DNA of 64,000 nt, from NCBI GenBank assembly GCA_025355165.1, contig JANYAD010000172.1:44277-108276 (forward strand), in the 5' to 3' direction. Both the position numbers and the translations under genes were made by a program. This document shows, one piece after another, positions 1 to 8,234 of this stretch (the first letter of the stretch is position 1; the number at the start of each line of letters is the position of its first letter). The stretch comes from Gammaproteobacteria bacterium. GTDB lineage: Bacteria > Pseudomonadota > Gammaproteobacteria > Steroidobacterales > Steroidobacteraceae. A model generated the notes under the pieces. That model saw only the letters and a program-made list of their open reading frames with translations, was not told where the DNA came from and searched no databases.

Positions 1-17
1 CAAACGCGCGCCCCGAT

Positions 18-623
18 TCAAGTAGACCTGAGCCGCGGCGCGAGCGCAAAGTGAAGCAGATAGTCCTGCTCCGTGCCGCGTTCGGCATGCCTCTGGGCCT
101 TGAGGCGCCCGCTGATTTCTTGGGTTAGGCGCAGGGCTTGTGCGCGGGAGAGACGCAGCACCTGCCACACTTCGGCAGCGGCTAGCAGCTTGGGCGCCGA
201 GTTACCTTTGTATCGCATGCGCGGTTCATCATGCTCATCCACATCATAGAGGATCCCGCCGCGCGAGGGCCCGCGCACCTTAGCAAGTGAGTCGCGCAAT
301 TCCGCATGCAGGGCCGTGAAGGGTCCCGCGGCCATGACGCGGCCCGGAACGAAAAAGCTCTCAGCCGCCGCGCGGTAAACCTTCACGCGCCGGCCGGGGC
401 GCGCCCGTTCGTGCGCAATGACAATCAGCCCAAGCTTCAATAGCGCGCCGGCGTGATAGTGCAGATATTTCAATTCGAGTTGCATGATGACGGCGAGCTC
501 GGCTACCGAGCGTTCGTGGCCGACGAGCAGCAGCAGCAAACGACGGCGCATGGGATGGGATAAGGCCGCCGCGGCGCGCACGTCCGTGACCTGCAAGGCC
601 CTACTCAGGATAGTCGCTGTCAT
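18..623 (-). CDS. ArsR-like winged-helix transcriptional regulator
   Basis: A 201-residue protein. The ORF track extends it to 1160, but that extension is antisense to the neighbouring hydrolase gene, so I use the ATG at 623. The N-terminal half (about residues 10-85) reads as an ArsR-type winged helix: a segment 'ALSHPMRRRLLLLL', a helix-turn-helix around 'SVAELAVIMQLELKYLHYH', and a basic wing 'RPGRRVKVYR'. The C-terminal half has no motif I recognise and may bind an effector or mediate dimerisation. Only 30 bp separate its start from the divergent beta-lactamase-like gene, so the two probably share a control region and this protein may regulate that gene. The link is inferred from arrangement only. 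Confidence 0.8.
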   Translation of the reverse strand: MTATILSRALQVTDVRAAAALSHPMRRRLLLLLVGHERSVAELAVIMQLELKYLHYHAGALLKLGLIVIAHERARPGRRVKVYRAAAESFFVPGRVMAAGPFTALHAELRDSLAKVRGPSRGGILYDVDEHDEPRMRYKGNSAPKLLAAAEVWQVLRLSRAQALRLTQEISGRLKAQRHAERGTEQDYLLHFALAPRLRST

Positions 624-653
624 TCGGACTAGCTTCCAGCATACGGTGGCGTC

Positions 654-1817
654 ATGCAAATCTCGATCAATCGAAACTGTGTGCTGGGAACGGCATTGGC
701 AGCAGTCTTGAACTTCTGCGGGGGCGCGGCATACGCATCGCCGCCGCCGGCCGACGTGGTGGCATCCTGCATGGCGCGCGCCGCAACAAATCTTGGCTTC
801 AATGGATCGATGTATGCGCGCATCGGCAAGGTGACCGTGGAGAAGTCCTATGGGGCTTCCGATGCGGCGGGGCGCATCCCGATCGTTGACAGGACACGGT
901 TCAATATCGCCTCGGCGGGAAAGATGTTCACCGCAGTGGGAATCGGACTGCTGGTGGATCGCGGAGCGGTGAAATTCGATGCTCCCATCAGCCGCTATCT
1001 GCCGTCCCTCAACGCCGATGCCGGCGCGATTACCGTCGCCCAATTGTTGAATCATACCTCGGGTCTGGGCGACTATTTCAATCCGGCGAACCGGAGCGCC
1101 ATCGATGCCGCCGTCACGGCCGCGGATCTGTTGCCCCTCGCGCTGGCCGCATCTCGCCAATTCACGCCGGGCTCGAAGCGGGCTTATTCGAACTCAGGCT
1201 TTGTGGTGTTGGGCGCGATTATCGAGAAGGTGTCCGGGCTCACTTACCATCAATTCATCCAGAAAGAGATACTCACGCCTCTCGGCATGTTCAACACCCG
1301 ATTCGATGCGCAGCAGGGCGCGCAAGCGATGACCCGAATGTCACCCCAAGGACCGTTGGAAGAATCGCGACCTGCTCCGGTGCAGGCGCATGCATCGCCG
1401 GCCGGTGGAATGTTCAGCACGCCCGCGGACTTAAGCTTGTTCCTGACGGCGCTGATGGACGGGCCTCTTCTAAAACGCGATACGATCAGCACCCTGCTCA
1501 GGGGGCGCGCCGATCCCGCCGGCGGAAGCGGCGTTTACGGCTACGGCTTCAACGTGCGAGAGCAGGCGCCGCGCCGGGTCGGGCATGGCGGCGGCGCTCC
1601 GGGTGCGAATGCCGAAGTGGCGCTGTATCCGGACTCCGGCTGGCAGTTGATCGCATTGTCCAACAACGATCCGCCGGCGGCGTCGCGCATGGTGATGCTT
1701 TTGGAGAAAGTTCTATTCGCCTCGGAGCCGGAGTCGGCGTGTGCGAGCGCACTCGCCGACTCCAATCAGGGGGCGACCCAAGCGCCGGATACGCGGGGTC
1801 AGAAGAAGCCACTTTAA
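654..1817 (+). CDS. Secreted serine hydrolase, beta-lactamase/class C PBP family
   Basis: A 387-residue protein with an N-terminal signal peptide ending near 'AAYASPPP'. It carries the three serine beta-lactamase-fold motifs in order: SxxK as 'SAGK' near residue 91, YxN as 'YSN' near residue 180, and a C-terminal HxG-type motif 'GHGGGAPG' near residue 306. 'LLNHTSGL' is the usual family segment downstream of the nucleophile. Members act in the periplasm as D,D-peptidases, esterases or beta-lactamases, and the substrate cannot be read from sequence. It is divergent from an ArsR-like regulator. The length is normal for a single-domain member, and the ending at residue 387 looks intact. Confidence 0.9.
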   Translation: MQISINRNCVLGTALAAVLNFCGGAAYASPPPADVVASCMARAATNLGFNGSMYARIGKVTVEKSYGASDAAGRIPIVDRTRFNIASAGKMFTAVGIGLLVDRGAVKFDAPISRYLPSLNADAGAITVAQLLNHTSGLGDYFNPANRSAIDAAVTAADLLPLALAASRQFTPGSKRAYSNSGFVVLGAIIEKVSGLTYHQFIQKEILTPLGMFNTRFDAQQGAQAMTRMSPQGPLEESRPAPVQAHASPAGGMFSTPADLSLFLTALMDGPLLKRDTISTLLRGRADPAGGSGVYGYGFNVREQAPRRVGHGGGAPGANAEVALYPDSGWQLIALSNNDPPAASRMVMLLEKVLFASEPESACASALADSNQGATQAPDTRGQKKPL

Positions 1818-2181
1818 GGATGCGCATACGGGGTGGGTTAGCGGTGGCGCAACCGCGATGAACGTGTCGCCCTCGTCGAGAACCTTGATGCGGTCGCCAA
1901 TCTCCATTGGGTCTACTAGTTTAATCCCTCTCTGCCGAAGGGTGGGCTGCAGCGAAAGCTCGCGCGACAATTCAGTAAGCGTCATTTCATAATATGATGT
2001 CTGAGGCGCCGGAATTTCGCGTATGCGGCTCTCGCTGCAGTGGGTAGATTTTTATTGACTGCCTCGCTCCGATCCATACCGAAACATCTCTTGCGCGTGT
2101 CAGCACTGCCCTACCGACGGTCAGACCGTAGCTCGCAAAAAATCGAGTCTCATCATCTTTAACTGTAGCGTACACGGAGTC
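1818..2181. other. Gap with two weak small ORFs on the minus strand
   Basis: No gene can be supported. Two minus-strand reading frames lie head to tail: 62 codons (2175-1987) and then a frame starting at 1985 that runs into the 3' end of the upstream hydrolase gene. The second begins 'MTLTELSREL' and stays hydrophilic and protein-like for about 45 residues ('KLVDPMEIGDRIKVLDEGD') before turning Arg/Leu-rich where it overlaps the other gene. It could be the remnant of a small regulator, but there is no convincing ribosome-binding site. Confidence 0.25.
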
Positions 2182-4770
2182 TTAAGTTGCAGGCCCCAAG
2201 TAAGTGTCGAACCAGGCGAGGGTTTCCTTGATGAACTCGGTTGGCGGAACCAAGTGTCCAGAGGCATAGACCATCATTTTCTTCTGACTGGGAGCAGACC
2301 CTAACAAGCGGAACATCGGCTTTTGCGAAGACTCGACCGGGAAGAACATGTCGTACGTTCCGTTCAGCATCAGAACCGGTTGTTTGATTCTCGGCAGATA
2401 GTTAATCTGATCTACCTCTGGCAAAGCCTTGCCCATATCCATCCCGCCTACGTTCAGCACCACGGCTTTAATGCGTGGCTCAATGGCGGGGATGATTCCG
2501 CCGATGAAGCCTCCCCAGCTGATACCGAGGTAGGCGACTTTGTCCGCCTGCATGTCTTTGCGGGTCTCAAGATAATCGATTGCCCGCGAGTATTCCTTGC
2601 CCCACATGATGACGTGGTCCTTGTAAAGCACGGTCGTAGCCTGGATATCTGACTTCAAGTCGTCCTGCCGCTCGAACGTACCCTTGTAGATCGGAAAGAT
2701 CAGCGCGCGTCCACTCTTCATGATGAACAGCAGGCGGCTATTGATCAGCGTCGGCTCAAATTTGCTTTCATGAAGACCGTTGGAGCCGGAGAAGAAGACG
2801 ACCGGCTGAAGGCGGCCCGTGTAGTGCTGGGGCAGGAAGATGTGGAGCACGAGTCGCTCTTTGTTGTAACCGGCATCGATCGAAACGGTTTCGGCCTTCC
2901 AGGCGTCGCTTTCCGCCGTATTCTCGATGGTTGCAGCAAGCGGTGTTTTGTCATAGATGAACTGCCGGGCGAAATTGGCAAATGTTGCGTCATCAACCGG
3001 TTTTTCCTTGGCGTAGTCGCGAAAGCTCATGGAAATCGATTGCCGGAGCGCGGCAGAGACCGCATCAGCCTTAAGTTCCTTGATGCACCTGAAGCCATTG
3101 GACTCGCTGCGCTCGAGCGCCGGTTGCGTGAAGCTGTCGTTGAAGGCGTACGATGGATCGGTCCAGCCGCCCCCCATGATGAAATATTGGTCTGAGTCGC
3201 CTCGTCGATTCACTGCCCACTCGCGGGCATTGCCGGCAAGATCGTAGACACCGAAGGTGCTGAAGCCGGCGAGACTGCCGACTGGAGTGGTCGATTTGCC
3301 GCTGAAGTTGCTGAGCGGAAGAAGAAACTCCGACCGGGTGGTATCGGCTGCAGCGGCGAAGTGAAAGACGGTCGGCAGTTGTTTGTGTGCGAAGACCGCG
3401 TAGGCCGCCGCTTCGTACCACGACACACCGGTGACCGGATGGTCTTGTTTACCGTCCGGGTAGGTTCCCGCTTCCCACGTTGCCGGTCCTTGACGCCCTG
3501 TCCGGTCCGTAAATTTCGCCCACGCGGCGTTCAGCGCAATCGAATTGCCGGCTTCCACGATCGGAACGGTCCAGTACGCCGCGTTTGTGTAGCCGCCGGC
3601 GTCGACGAATGCCATGAACTGCTTGTTCGTTACTTCAAACTTGTCGATCAAGAACTCGGGCACCTCTTTGGGGCCATATTTCTCAATGCCGATAATGTAC
3701 ATGTCGGTCTGCGACTTCGGGATACGAACCATGTTCTCGGGCAGACTGCCGAGCCGGTCCATCGTCAGGTGTTCTTGGATGGGCCGGATCCCCACTGACA
3801 ACTTGGGCCCGGCAAATTCAATCGTTTGATAGCCCGCCTTTCTGACTTCCAAGCGCAGGTAATCGCGGGGCACCCGCACGCCGTTGAGCGGCGTTAGGCC
3901 TGCCGACCGCCACTCAGCGAGAGGCGTGTCGTAGTCCTTCCAGAACACTTCCGCGCCGGCAGGGTCAGTCTCCATCGAGATGGTGGTCGCGATCAACGGC
4001 CATAACTTCGCCAACGTCGGATCGTTGGGAAGGTATTTTTCCGCCTCCACGGCCTTATCAAAGACCTGTCTGTCGCTGCGAAACATAGTCGCCGTGGTGG
4101 CTTGAATCTCGGGCAGCAAATGGTTTCGCGCGTTATCCTTTTTCTGCCAGGTCGATAGCAGTAGCGCCCCGGCGATGCTCAGCAGCAGAGCGGGAATCGC
4201 CAGTTTATGGAACCTGGTCCAGGCCTTTCCGACCGCAGTCGGGGCGGCGCGAGCCGGAGGTTGCCCGCGTGGTTTGGCTTTCGCGATCACCTCGGGACGG
4301 GGCAAGGCGCTCGGAGGAGAGGGGGAAGCTGCAGGCGCGTCCGAGGCGAGCCCGCGCACGCGCTCCACGAACTCAGGCGATGCGTTGCCGTCCGACAGGC
4401 GCGTCCATTGCACCTCCCGGAACTTCTCAGGCACGCGAGCGATCGCATCCGGCGTCGCGTCGATGACGACCGGCAGCAAGAACGCCCTGTCATCCGCCAT
4501 GTCCAGTGTGCGTCCCACCGCAAGATTCCATTCGCGCCGAAAATAGCCCTCTTCGCGGGCCTGGGTGTTGGCCGAGATCACCGGCACAAACAGTTTGCAG
4601 CTCTTAATCTGCCGCCGGATCGAGGCATCCCAGGCATCGCCGCTGCGCAACTCGCTCTGGTCGAACCAAACTTCAAGCCCGGCAGCCCTGAGCACCTCGC
4701 AGATGCGCCGCGCCGCCGCGGCATCTTGCGAGGCATAACTCAAAAAAATGGCCCGTGACGGCACGCTCAT
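2182..4770 (-). CDS. TIR domain-TM-FGE-like-alpha/beta hydrolase fusion protein
   Basis: An 862-residue multidomain protein. Residues 1-140 form a TIR domain: 'IFLSYASQDAAAA' opens it, and Glu80 in 'YFRREW' aligns with the catalytic Glu of NAD-cleaving TIRs. A low-complexity Pro/Ala linker leads to one membrane helix (about 190-208). Then come a PEGA-like beta segment (about 265-325), a formylglycine-generating-enzyme/sulfatase-modifying-factor-like domain (about 350-560, ending 'NGFRCIKEL'), and a C-terminal alpha/beta hydrolase (about 610-862) with Ser751 in 'GISWGG', Asp807 and His839. The topology suggests a cytoplasmic TIR and exported FGE and hydrolase domains. Related proteins that I recall carry a Ser/Thr kinase where this has a TIR. 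A defence or signalling role is inferred. The gene stands alone. Confidence 0.9.
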   Translation of the reverse strand: MSVPSRAIFLSYASQDAAAARRICEVLRAAGLEVWFDQSELRSGDAWDASIRRQIKSCKLFVPVISANTQAREEGYFRREWNLAVGRTLDMADDRAFLLPVVIDATPDAIARVPEKFREVQWTRLSDGNASPEFVERVRGLASDAPAASPSPPSALPRPEVIAKAKPRGQPPARAAPTAVGKAWTRFHKLAIPALLLSIAGALLLSTWQKKDNARNHLLPEIQATTATMFRSDRQVFDKAVEAEKYLPNDPTLAKLWPLIATTISMETDPAGAEVFWKDYDTPLAEWRSAGLTPLNGVRVPRDYLRLEVRKAGYQTIEFAGPKLSVGIRPIQEHLTMDRLGSLPENMVRIPKSQTDMYIIGIEKYGPKEVPEFLIDKFEVTNKQFMAFVDAGGYTNAAYWTVPIVEAGNSIALNAAWAKFTDRTGRQGPATWEAGTYPDGKQDHPVTGVSWYEAAAYAVFAHKQLPTVFHFAAAADTTRSEFLLPLSNFSGKSTTPVGSLAGFSTFGVYDLAGNAREWAVNRRGDSDQYFIMGGGWTDPSYAFNDSFTQPALERSESNGFRCIKELKADAVSAALRQSISMSFRDYAKEKPVDDATFANFARQFIYDKTPLAATIENTAESDAWKAETVSIDAGYNKERLVLHIFLPQHYTGRLQPVVFFSGSNGLHESKFEPTLINSRLLFIMKSGRALIFPIYKGTFERQDDLKSDIQATTVLYKDHVIMWGKEYSRAIDYLETRKDMQADKVAYLGISWGGFIGGIIPAIEPRIKAVVLNVGGMDMGKALPEVDQINYLPRIKQPVLMLNGTYDMFFPVESSQKPMFRLLGSAPSQKKMMVYASGHLVPPTEFIKETLAWFDTYLGPAT

Positions 4771-4958
4771 AGACGAATTGACTCCCGGCAGTCGCGACGG
4801 GTGCAGAGTGCACCAGACCTCGTGTCGAACCAGAGCTTATCCCAATTCCACTGGTCGCTCTCCTGCGCCGATCGGCTGTATGCTCCGATTCATGATCACG
4901 GGTGGTGCCACCAACTCAGTCATGGATGTCGATGATCAGCGGGATTTGATCCTCGACC

Positions 4959-5594
4959 GTGTCGGCGCAAATCGCCACGCTCATTCTCGGGTGTCTGGCC
5001 GGTATCGTGTTCGGATTTGTCGGACTTCTTATAACGGGGCTCATCCGCAACAGTCACGCTGCGAACCCTGCAATCGGTTGGGTGCTGCTAGGCGTTTCCG
5101 CCGTTGTTTTTATTGCGACGCTTCGTCAGCTCTTGTGGCCAATACCGTTGGTCGACGTTACCTGCCGTGGAGTGCGTTTAAGAATCGGCGCTCCGATGCA
5201 TCGCTCGGGACTTTTCTTTATTCCGTGGTCCCGCCTGCGCGCTGTGCTCTTGACGCAAACGATGATCAAGAATGCTGCCGGCGGGCGGGAGAACGCGCTC
5301 GGATTCCAGATCGCTCAGGACCAACTGTTTCGGTTACCTAAAGTCAGGTGGAATTCGAGCCACGCAGCGCCGCAAGCACCGAAATGCGAGGTCGTTTTTG
5401 CAGCAAGCATGATCAACGGCGATGTGCGTGAATGCGTGCGAAAGATCGAGGAGCGGCGCATTCGGCTGTCACCGGCAAAGGTTCAGCAAACAGGGCGTAC
5501 TGAGGTCCGGCGTGTTTTGCAATGCAAAAAGCAGCAATGTAATACGGATGATTGGCCTGTGCGTTGCGCTTGGCCACCTTCGCGCGCATTCTAA
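4959..5594 (+). CDS. Small membrane protein of unknown function, two TM helices
   Basis: A 211-residue ORF with a GTG start. An in-frame TGA at 4947-4949 excludes anything longer. Two hydrophobic helices lie at about residues 5-28 and 38-62, then a basic segment 'VTCRGVRLRIGAP' and 'FFIPWSRLRAVLL' that resembles the PH-like fold seen after paired TM helices in bacterial membrane proteins. The last 60 residues are Cys/Arg-rich and look less protein-like, so the true end or frame there is uncertain. It is divergent from the TIR gene with about 190 bp between the starts. I do not recognise the family. Confidence 0.5.
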   Translation: MSAQIATLILGCLAGIVFGFVGLLITGLIRNSHAANPAIGWVLLGVSAVVFIATLRQLLWPIPLVDVTCRGVRLRIGAPMHRSGLFFIPWSRLRAVLLTQTMIKNAAGGRENALGFQIAQDQLFRLPKVRWNSSHAAPQAPKCEVVFAASMINGDVRECVRKIEERRIRLSPAKVQQTGRTEVRRVLQCKKQQCNTDDWPVRCAWPPSRAF

Positions 5595-5668
5595 TCCCGC
5601 TCGTTGCGGCGCGTGGCCAAAGCGGGAGGCGCAGGAATCCAAACCAAAACCAATCAAGGGGATCCAAC

Positions 5669-6121
5669 ATGAAACACGCACTCGCGCTCATTGTTTTGGG
5701 GACGATATTCGCCGGGTCTGCATACGCCGCAGACCCTATCGTCGGCACCTGGAAGCTCAATGTCGCAAACTCGAAGTTCAGCCCGGGACCGCCGCCGCAA
5801 GCCGGCACCCGCGTGTACAGCGAGTCCGCAGGGATGTACACGCTCGACCAAAAGATCATGGGCGTCGATGGAAAGCAGAGCGTGACGAAGTTGACATACC
5901 GGGACGGGCAAGAGGTCAAGCAATCCAGGGCCGCAGACTCCACGGTGGCGAAGAAAGTCGATGCCAATACATGGGACTTTGATATCAACATGGACGGCAA
6001 GGCGATCGGCCATGTGCATCGTGTGGTATCGGCCGACGGCAAGATGCTGACGGTGCACAACACCGGCAGACAAGGAGAGGTCGCGGCAGCCGACGATACC
6101 ATGGTGTTCGATAAGCAGTAG
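5669..6121 (+). CDS. Secreted lipocalin-like small protein (paralogue 1)
   Basis: A 150-residue protein. The ATG at 5669 follows 'AAGGGG' and opens a clear Sec signal peptide ending 'SAYAADP'; the track ORF starts upstream of this. The mature part begins with 'IVGTWKLNVANSKFSPGP' and is predicted all-beta by its alternating pattern. The 'VGTWKLN' opening is typical of small lipocalin-like beta-barrels that bind hydrophobic ligands. It is clearly homologous to the protein at 7564-8034 (shared VGxWKLN, KxxFSPGPxP, tandem Thr/Lys beta strands, a terminal 'V.DKQ/DRQ'). The following gene is an exported hydrolase on the same strand about 70 bp downstream. The function is unknown. Confidence 0.8.
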   Translation: MKHALALIVLGTIFAGSAYAADPIVGTWKLNVANSKFSPGPPPQAGTRVYSESAGMYTLDQKIMGVDGKQSVTKLTYRDGQEVKQSRAADSTVAKKVDANTWDFDINMDGKAIGHVHRVVSADGKMLTVHNTGRQGEVAAADDTMVFDKQ

Positions 6122-6192
6122 CCTCGAGGCGCGCACAGGGACGTGCGCGCCATCCTTCGCCGGACAATGCCGTGAAATGGGAGGATCTCCTG

Positions 6193-7458
6193 ATGTTGTC
6201 GCGTCGCGAATTCGTTCTGAGCGCCGCTGCGGCCGGCCTATCCAGTGCGATAATTCCACAGCGTCTCGCACATGCCGCCATCGTGCGCACCGATAACGAC
6301 AAGCTCTCGCCGTACGGCAAAGGAATATTGCCGAGCACAATTCGTTCGCGGATGATCAGCAACGTCAACGGCCTCGACGTGCATGTGCTGGAAGCAGGAT
6401 TCGAAGTCGCAGGTCGTCCGGCCATTCTATTGCTGCACGGGTTTCCAGAACCGGCCTACAGTTGGCGCAAGGTCATGCTGCCGTTGGCGGCGGCGGGCTA
6501 TCACGTCATCGCTCCTGATCGCCGCGGCTACGGACGCACCACGGGATGGGATGACGCCTATGATGTCGACCTCGGCCTCTTCGGTGTTCTGAACATGGTC
6601 ACCGACGCCCTGGCCCTGGTCACGGCACTCGGCTACCGCCGCGTGTCGACCGTGGTGGGACATGATTTCGGCGCACCGGTTGCGGCCTGGTGTTCGCTGA
6701 TTCGCCCGGATGTATTCCGCTCAGTCGTCATGATGAGCGCTCCGTTTCCAGGGCCTCCAACACTGCCATTCAATACCGCCGATCAAGCGCAACCAACGCA
6801 CGGATCCGAGCGGCAACCCGCAGTCAATATCGATGATCAGCTGGCTGCGCTCGATCCTCCGAGAAAATATTACATGCGTTATTTCACCACGCCCGGCGCC
6901 AACGCCAACATGCAAAGTGCGGCGCAGGGTCTGCACGCCTTTTTAAGGGCGTATTTTCACTACAAGAGTGCCGACTGGAAACAGAACCAGCCATTTGCGC
7001 TCAAGGCGCGCACTGCAGAGGAGCTGTCAAAGCTGCCCACCTACTACGTCATGAACCTCGGCGAAGGAATGGCGGAAACAGTGGCGCCGGAAATGCCGTC
7101 AGCCAAACAGATAGCCGCGTGCAAATGGCTGACTGAAGAGGAACTGCGCGTATATAGCGCGGAGTACGGCCGGACTGGTTTTCAGGGTGCTCTTCAGGCC
7201 TATCGTTGCAATTTTGATTCAAAGTTGACGGCCGAGCTGCAGTTGTTCTCGAATCGCACCATTGATGTGCCGGCGTGCTTCATTGCAGGCAAAAACGACT
7301 GGGGTCCTTACCAAACCCCCGGCGCCATCGATGCAATGAGGAATAATGCGTGCACGCGGATGCTGGGCATTCATATGGTAGACGGAGCCGGCCATTGGGT
7401 TCAGCAAGAACAGCCTAACAAGGTCACGGAGCTGATCGCACAATTCATACCAACGTAG
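6193..7458 (+). CDS. Tat-exported epoxide-hydrolase-like alpha/beta hydrolase
   Basis: A 421-residue protein. I start at ATG 6193, which sits 8 nt after 'GGGAGG' (6179-6184) and opens 'MLSRREFVLSAAAAG', a twin-arginine signal ending near 'LAHA'. The track start at 6172 lies inside the leader. Core motifs are 'HGFPE' for the oxyanion hole, 'GHDFGAPVA' with an Asp nucleophile (epoxide hydrolase/haloalkane dehalogenase type rather than Ser), and a C-terminal 'GAGHWVQQEQP' catalytic His. The product therefore likely hydrolyses epoxides or similar small molecules in the periplasm. It is flanked by two homologous lipocalin-like secreted proteins that may belong to the same process. Confidence 0.85.
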   Translation: MLSRREFVLSAAAAGLSSAIIPQRLAHAAIVRTDNDKLSPYGKGILPSTIRSRMISNVNGLDVHVLEAGFEVAGRPAILLLHGFPEPAYSWRKVMLPLAAAGYHVIAPDRRGYGRTTGWDDAYDVDLGLFGVLNMVTDALALVTALGYRRVSTVVGHDFGAPVAAWCSLIRPDVFRSVVMMSAPFPGPPTLPFNTADQAQPTHGSERQPAVNIDDQLAALDPPRKYYMRYFTTPGANANMQSAAQGLHAFLRAYFHYKSADWKQNQPFALKARTAEELSKLPTYYVMNLGEGMAETVAPEMPSAKQIAACKWLTEEELRVYSAEYGRTGFQGALQAYRCNFDSKLTAELQLFSNRTIDVPACFIAGKNDWGPYQTPGAIDAMRNNACTRMLGIHMVDGAGHWVQQEQPNKVTELIAQFIPT

Positions 7459-7495
7459 TTGGGGAACGCCATATCAGGCTCCTATTATCGCGCGC

Positions 7496-7517
7496 CCGGC
7501 GGCAACCTCGCCGCCGG
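7496..7517. terminator. GC-rich hairpin between convergent genes
   Basis: A perfect 8-bp stem CCGGCGGC/GCCGCCGG with a 6-nt loop (AACCTC), placed 38 bp after the hydrolase stop and 47 bp from the convergent gene's stop. It has no T-tract, so it may be a bidirectional 3'-end stabiliser rather than a classical terminator. Confidence 0.45.
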
Positions 7518-7563
7518 ACGCAGACCGACTAATAGATTCGATCGACTAGCTGCCCGTCAGCGG

Positions 7564-8034
7564 CTACTGCCGATCGTAAACCATAACATCGTTAAACTTT
7601 GCGCCTGCCTCATTCGTTCCCTTCTGCGTGAAGGTCAGCGTCTTGCCGTCTTTGGACACGGTGCGCACTCCCGTACCGACATTCGCGCCCGCTTTCATCA
7701 TGGTGCTGTTGAGCGTCGAAGCATCGACTCTCTTAACGGAAACGGAGTCGAAGGCCGGATTGCCGCTGACGGGGTAAGTTTTTCCATCTTCCTTGAAGCT
7801 CAGCGTGGTGGTGGACTCCTTACCGTCCGCCGCCGTCGTCTTCACAGTTACCGTCATGCCCTGCGGTGTTTCAGCATACGTGCGAGTTTGGCTTTTAGGT
7901 GCGGGGCCGGGAGAGAACGTCGATTTCGACGAGTTCAACTTCCACATCCCGACCACAGAGTCTGTGGCGAACGCCGCGCTGGTTCCGATGGCGAGAATGG
8001 CTCCAACAATAAGAGTCTTTAAAATGGTTTGCAT
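7564..8034 (-). CDS. Secreted lipocalin-like small protein (paralogue 2)
   Basis: A 156-residue protein. The ATG at 8034 follows a strong 'GAGGGG' site. The signal peptide ends near 'SAAFATDS'. The mature part starts 'VVGMWKLNSSKSTFSPGP' and parallels the protein at 5669-6121 along its whole length, so the two are duplicates that diverged. They lie on opposite strands on either side of the Tat-exported hydrolase. All-beta, likely periplasmic, no enzymatic motif visible. Function unknown; a ligand-binding role is only suggested by the lipocalin-like opening. Confidence 0.8.
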   Translation of the reverse strand: MQTILKTLIVGAILAIGTSAAFATDSVVGMWKLNSSKSTFSPGPAPKSQTRTYAETPQGMTVTVKTTAADGKESTTTLSFKEDGKTYPVSGNPAFDSVSVKRVDASTLNSTMMKAGANVGTGVRTVSKDGKTLTFTQKGTNEAGAKFNDVMVYDRQ

Positions 8035-8234
8035 ATGTCCCCTCTGAAGTTAATTTTTTTTGCGCCCTCTGAAGTCGGGTCGAGTTCTTTTTTCCCCGCC
8101 GAGCATGCGCTTCTCGAGCGCGAAGCACAAACCCGAGTATGCGAGCCTACGCGCGGCGATGCGGCCGGGCGGTCCGCGTAGGTGCTTACGATTCGGTTAT
8201 GCTTTCTGAACTGCAAACATCGGGAGAATTTTTC

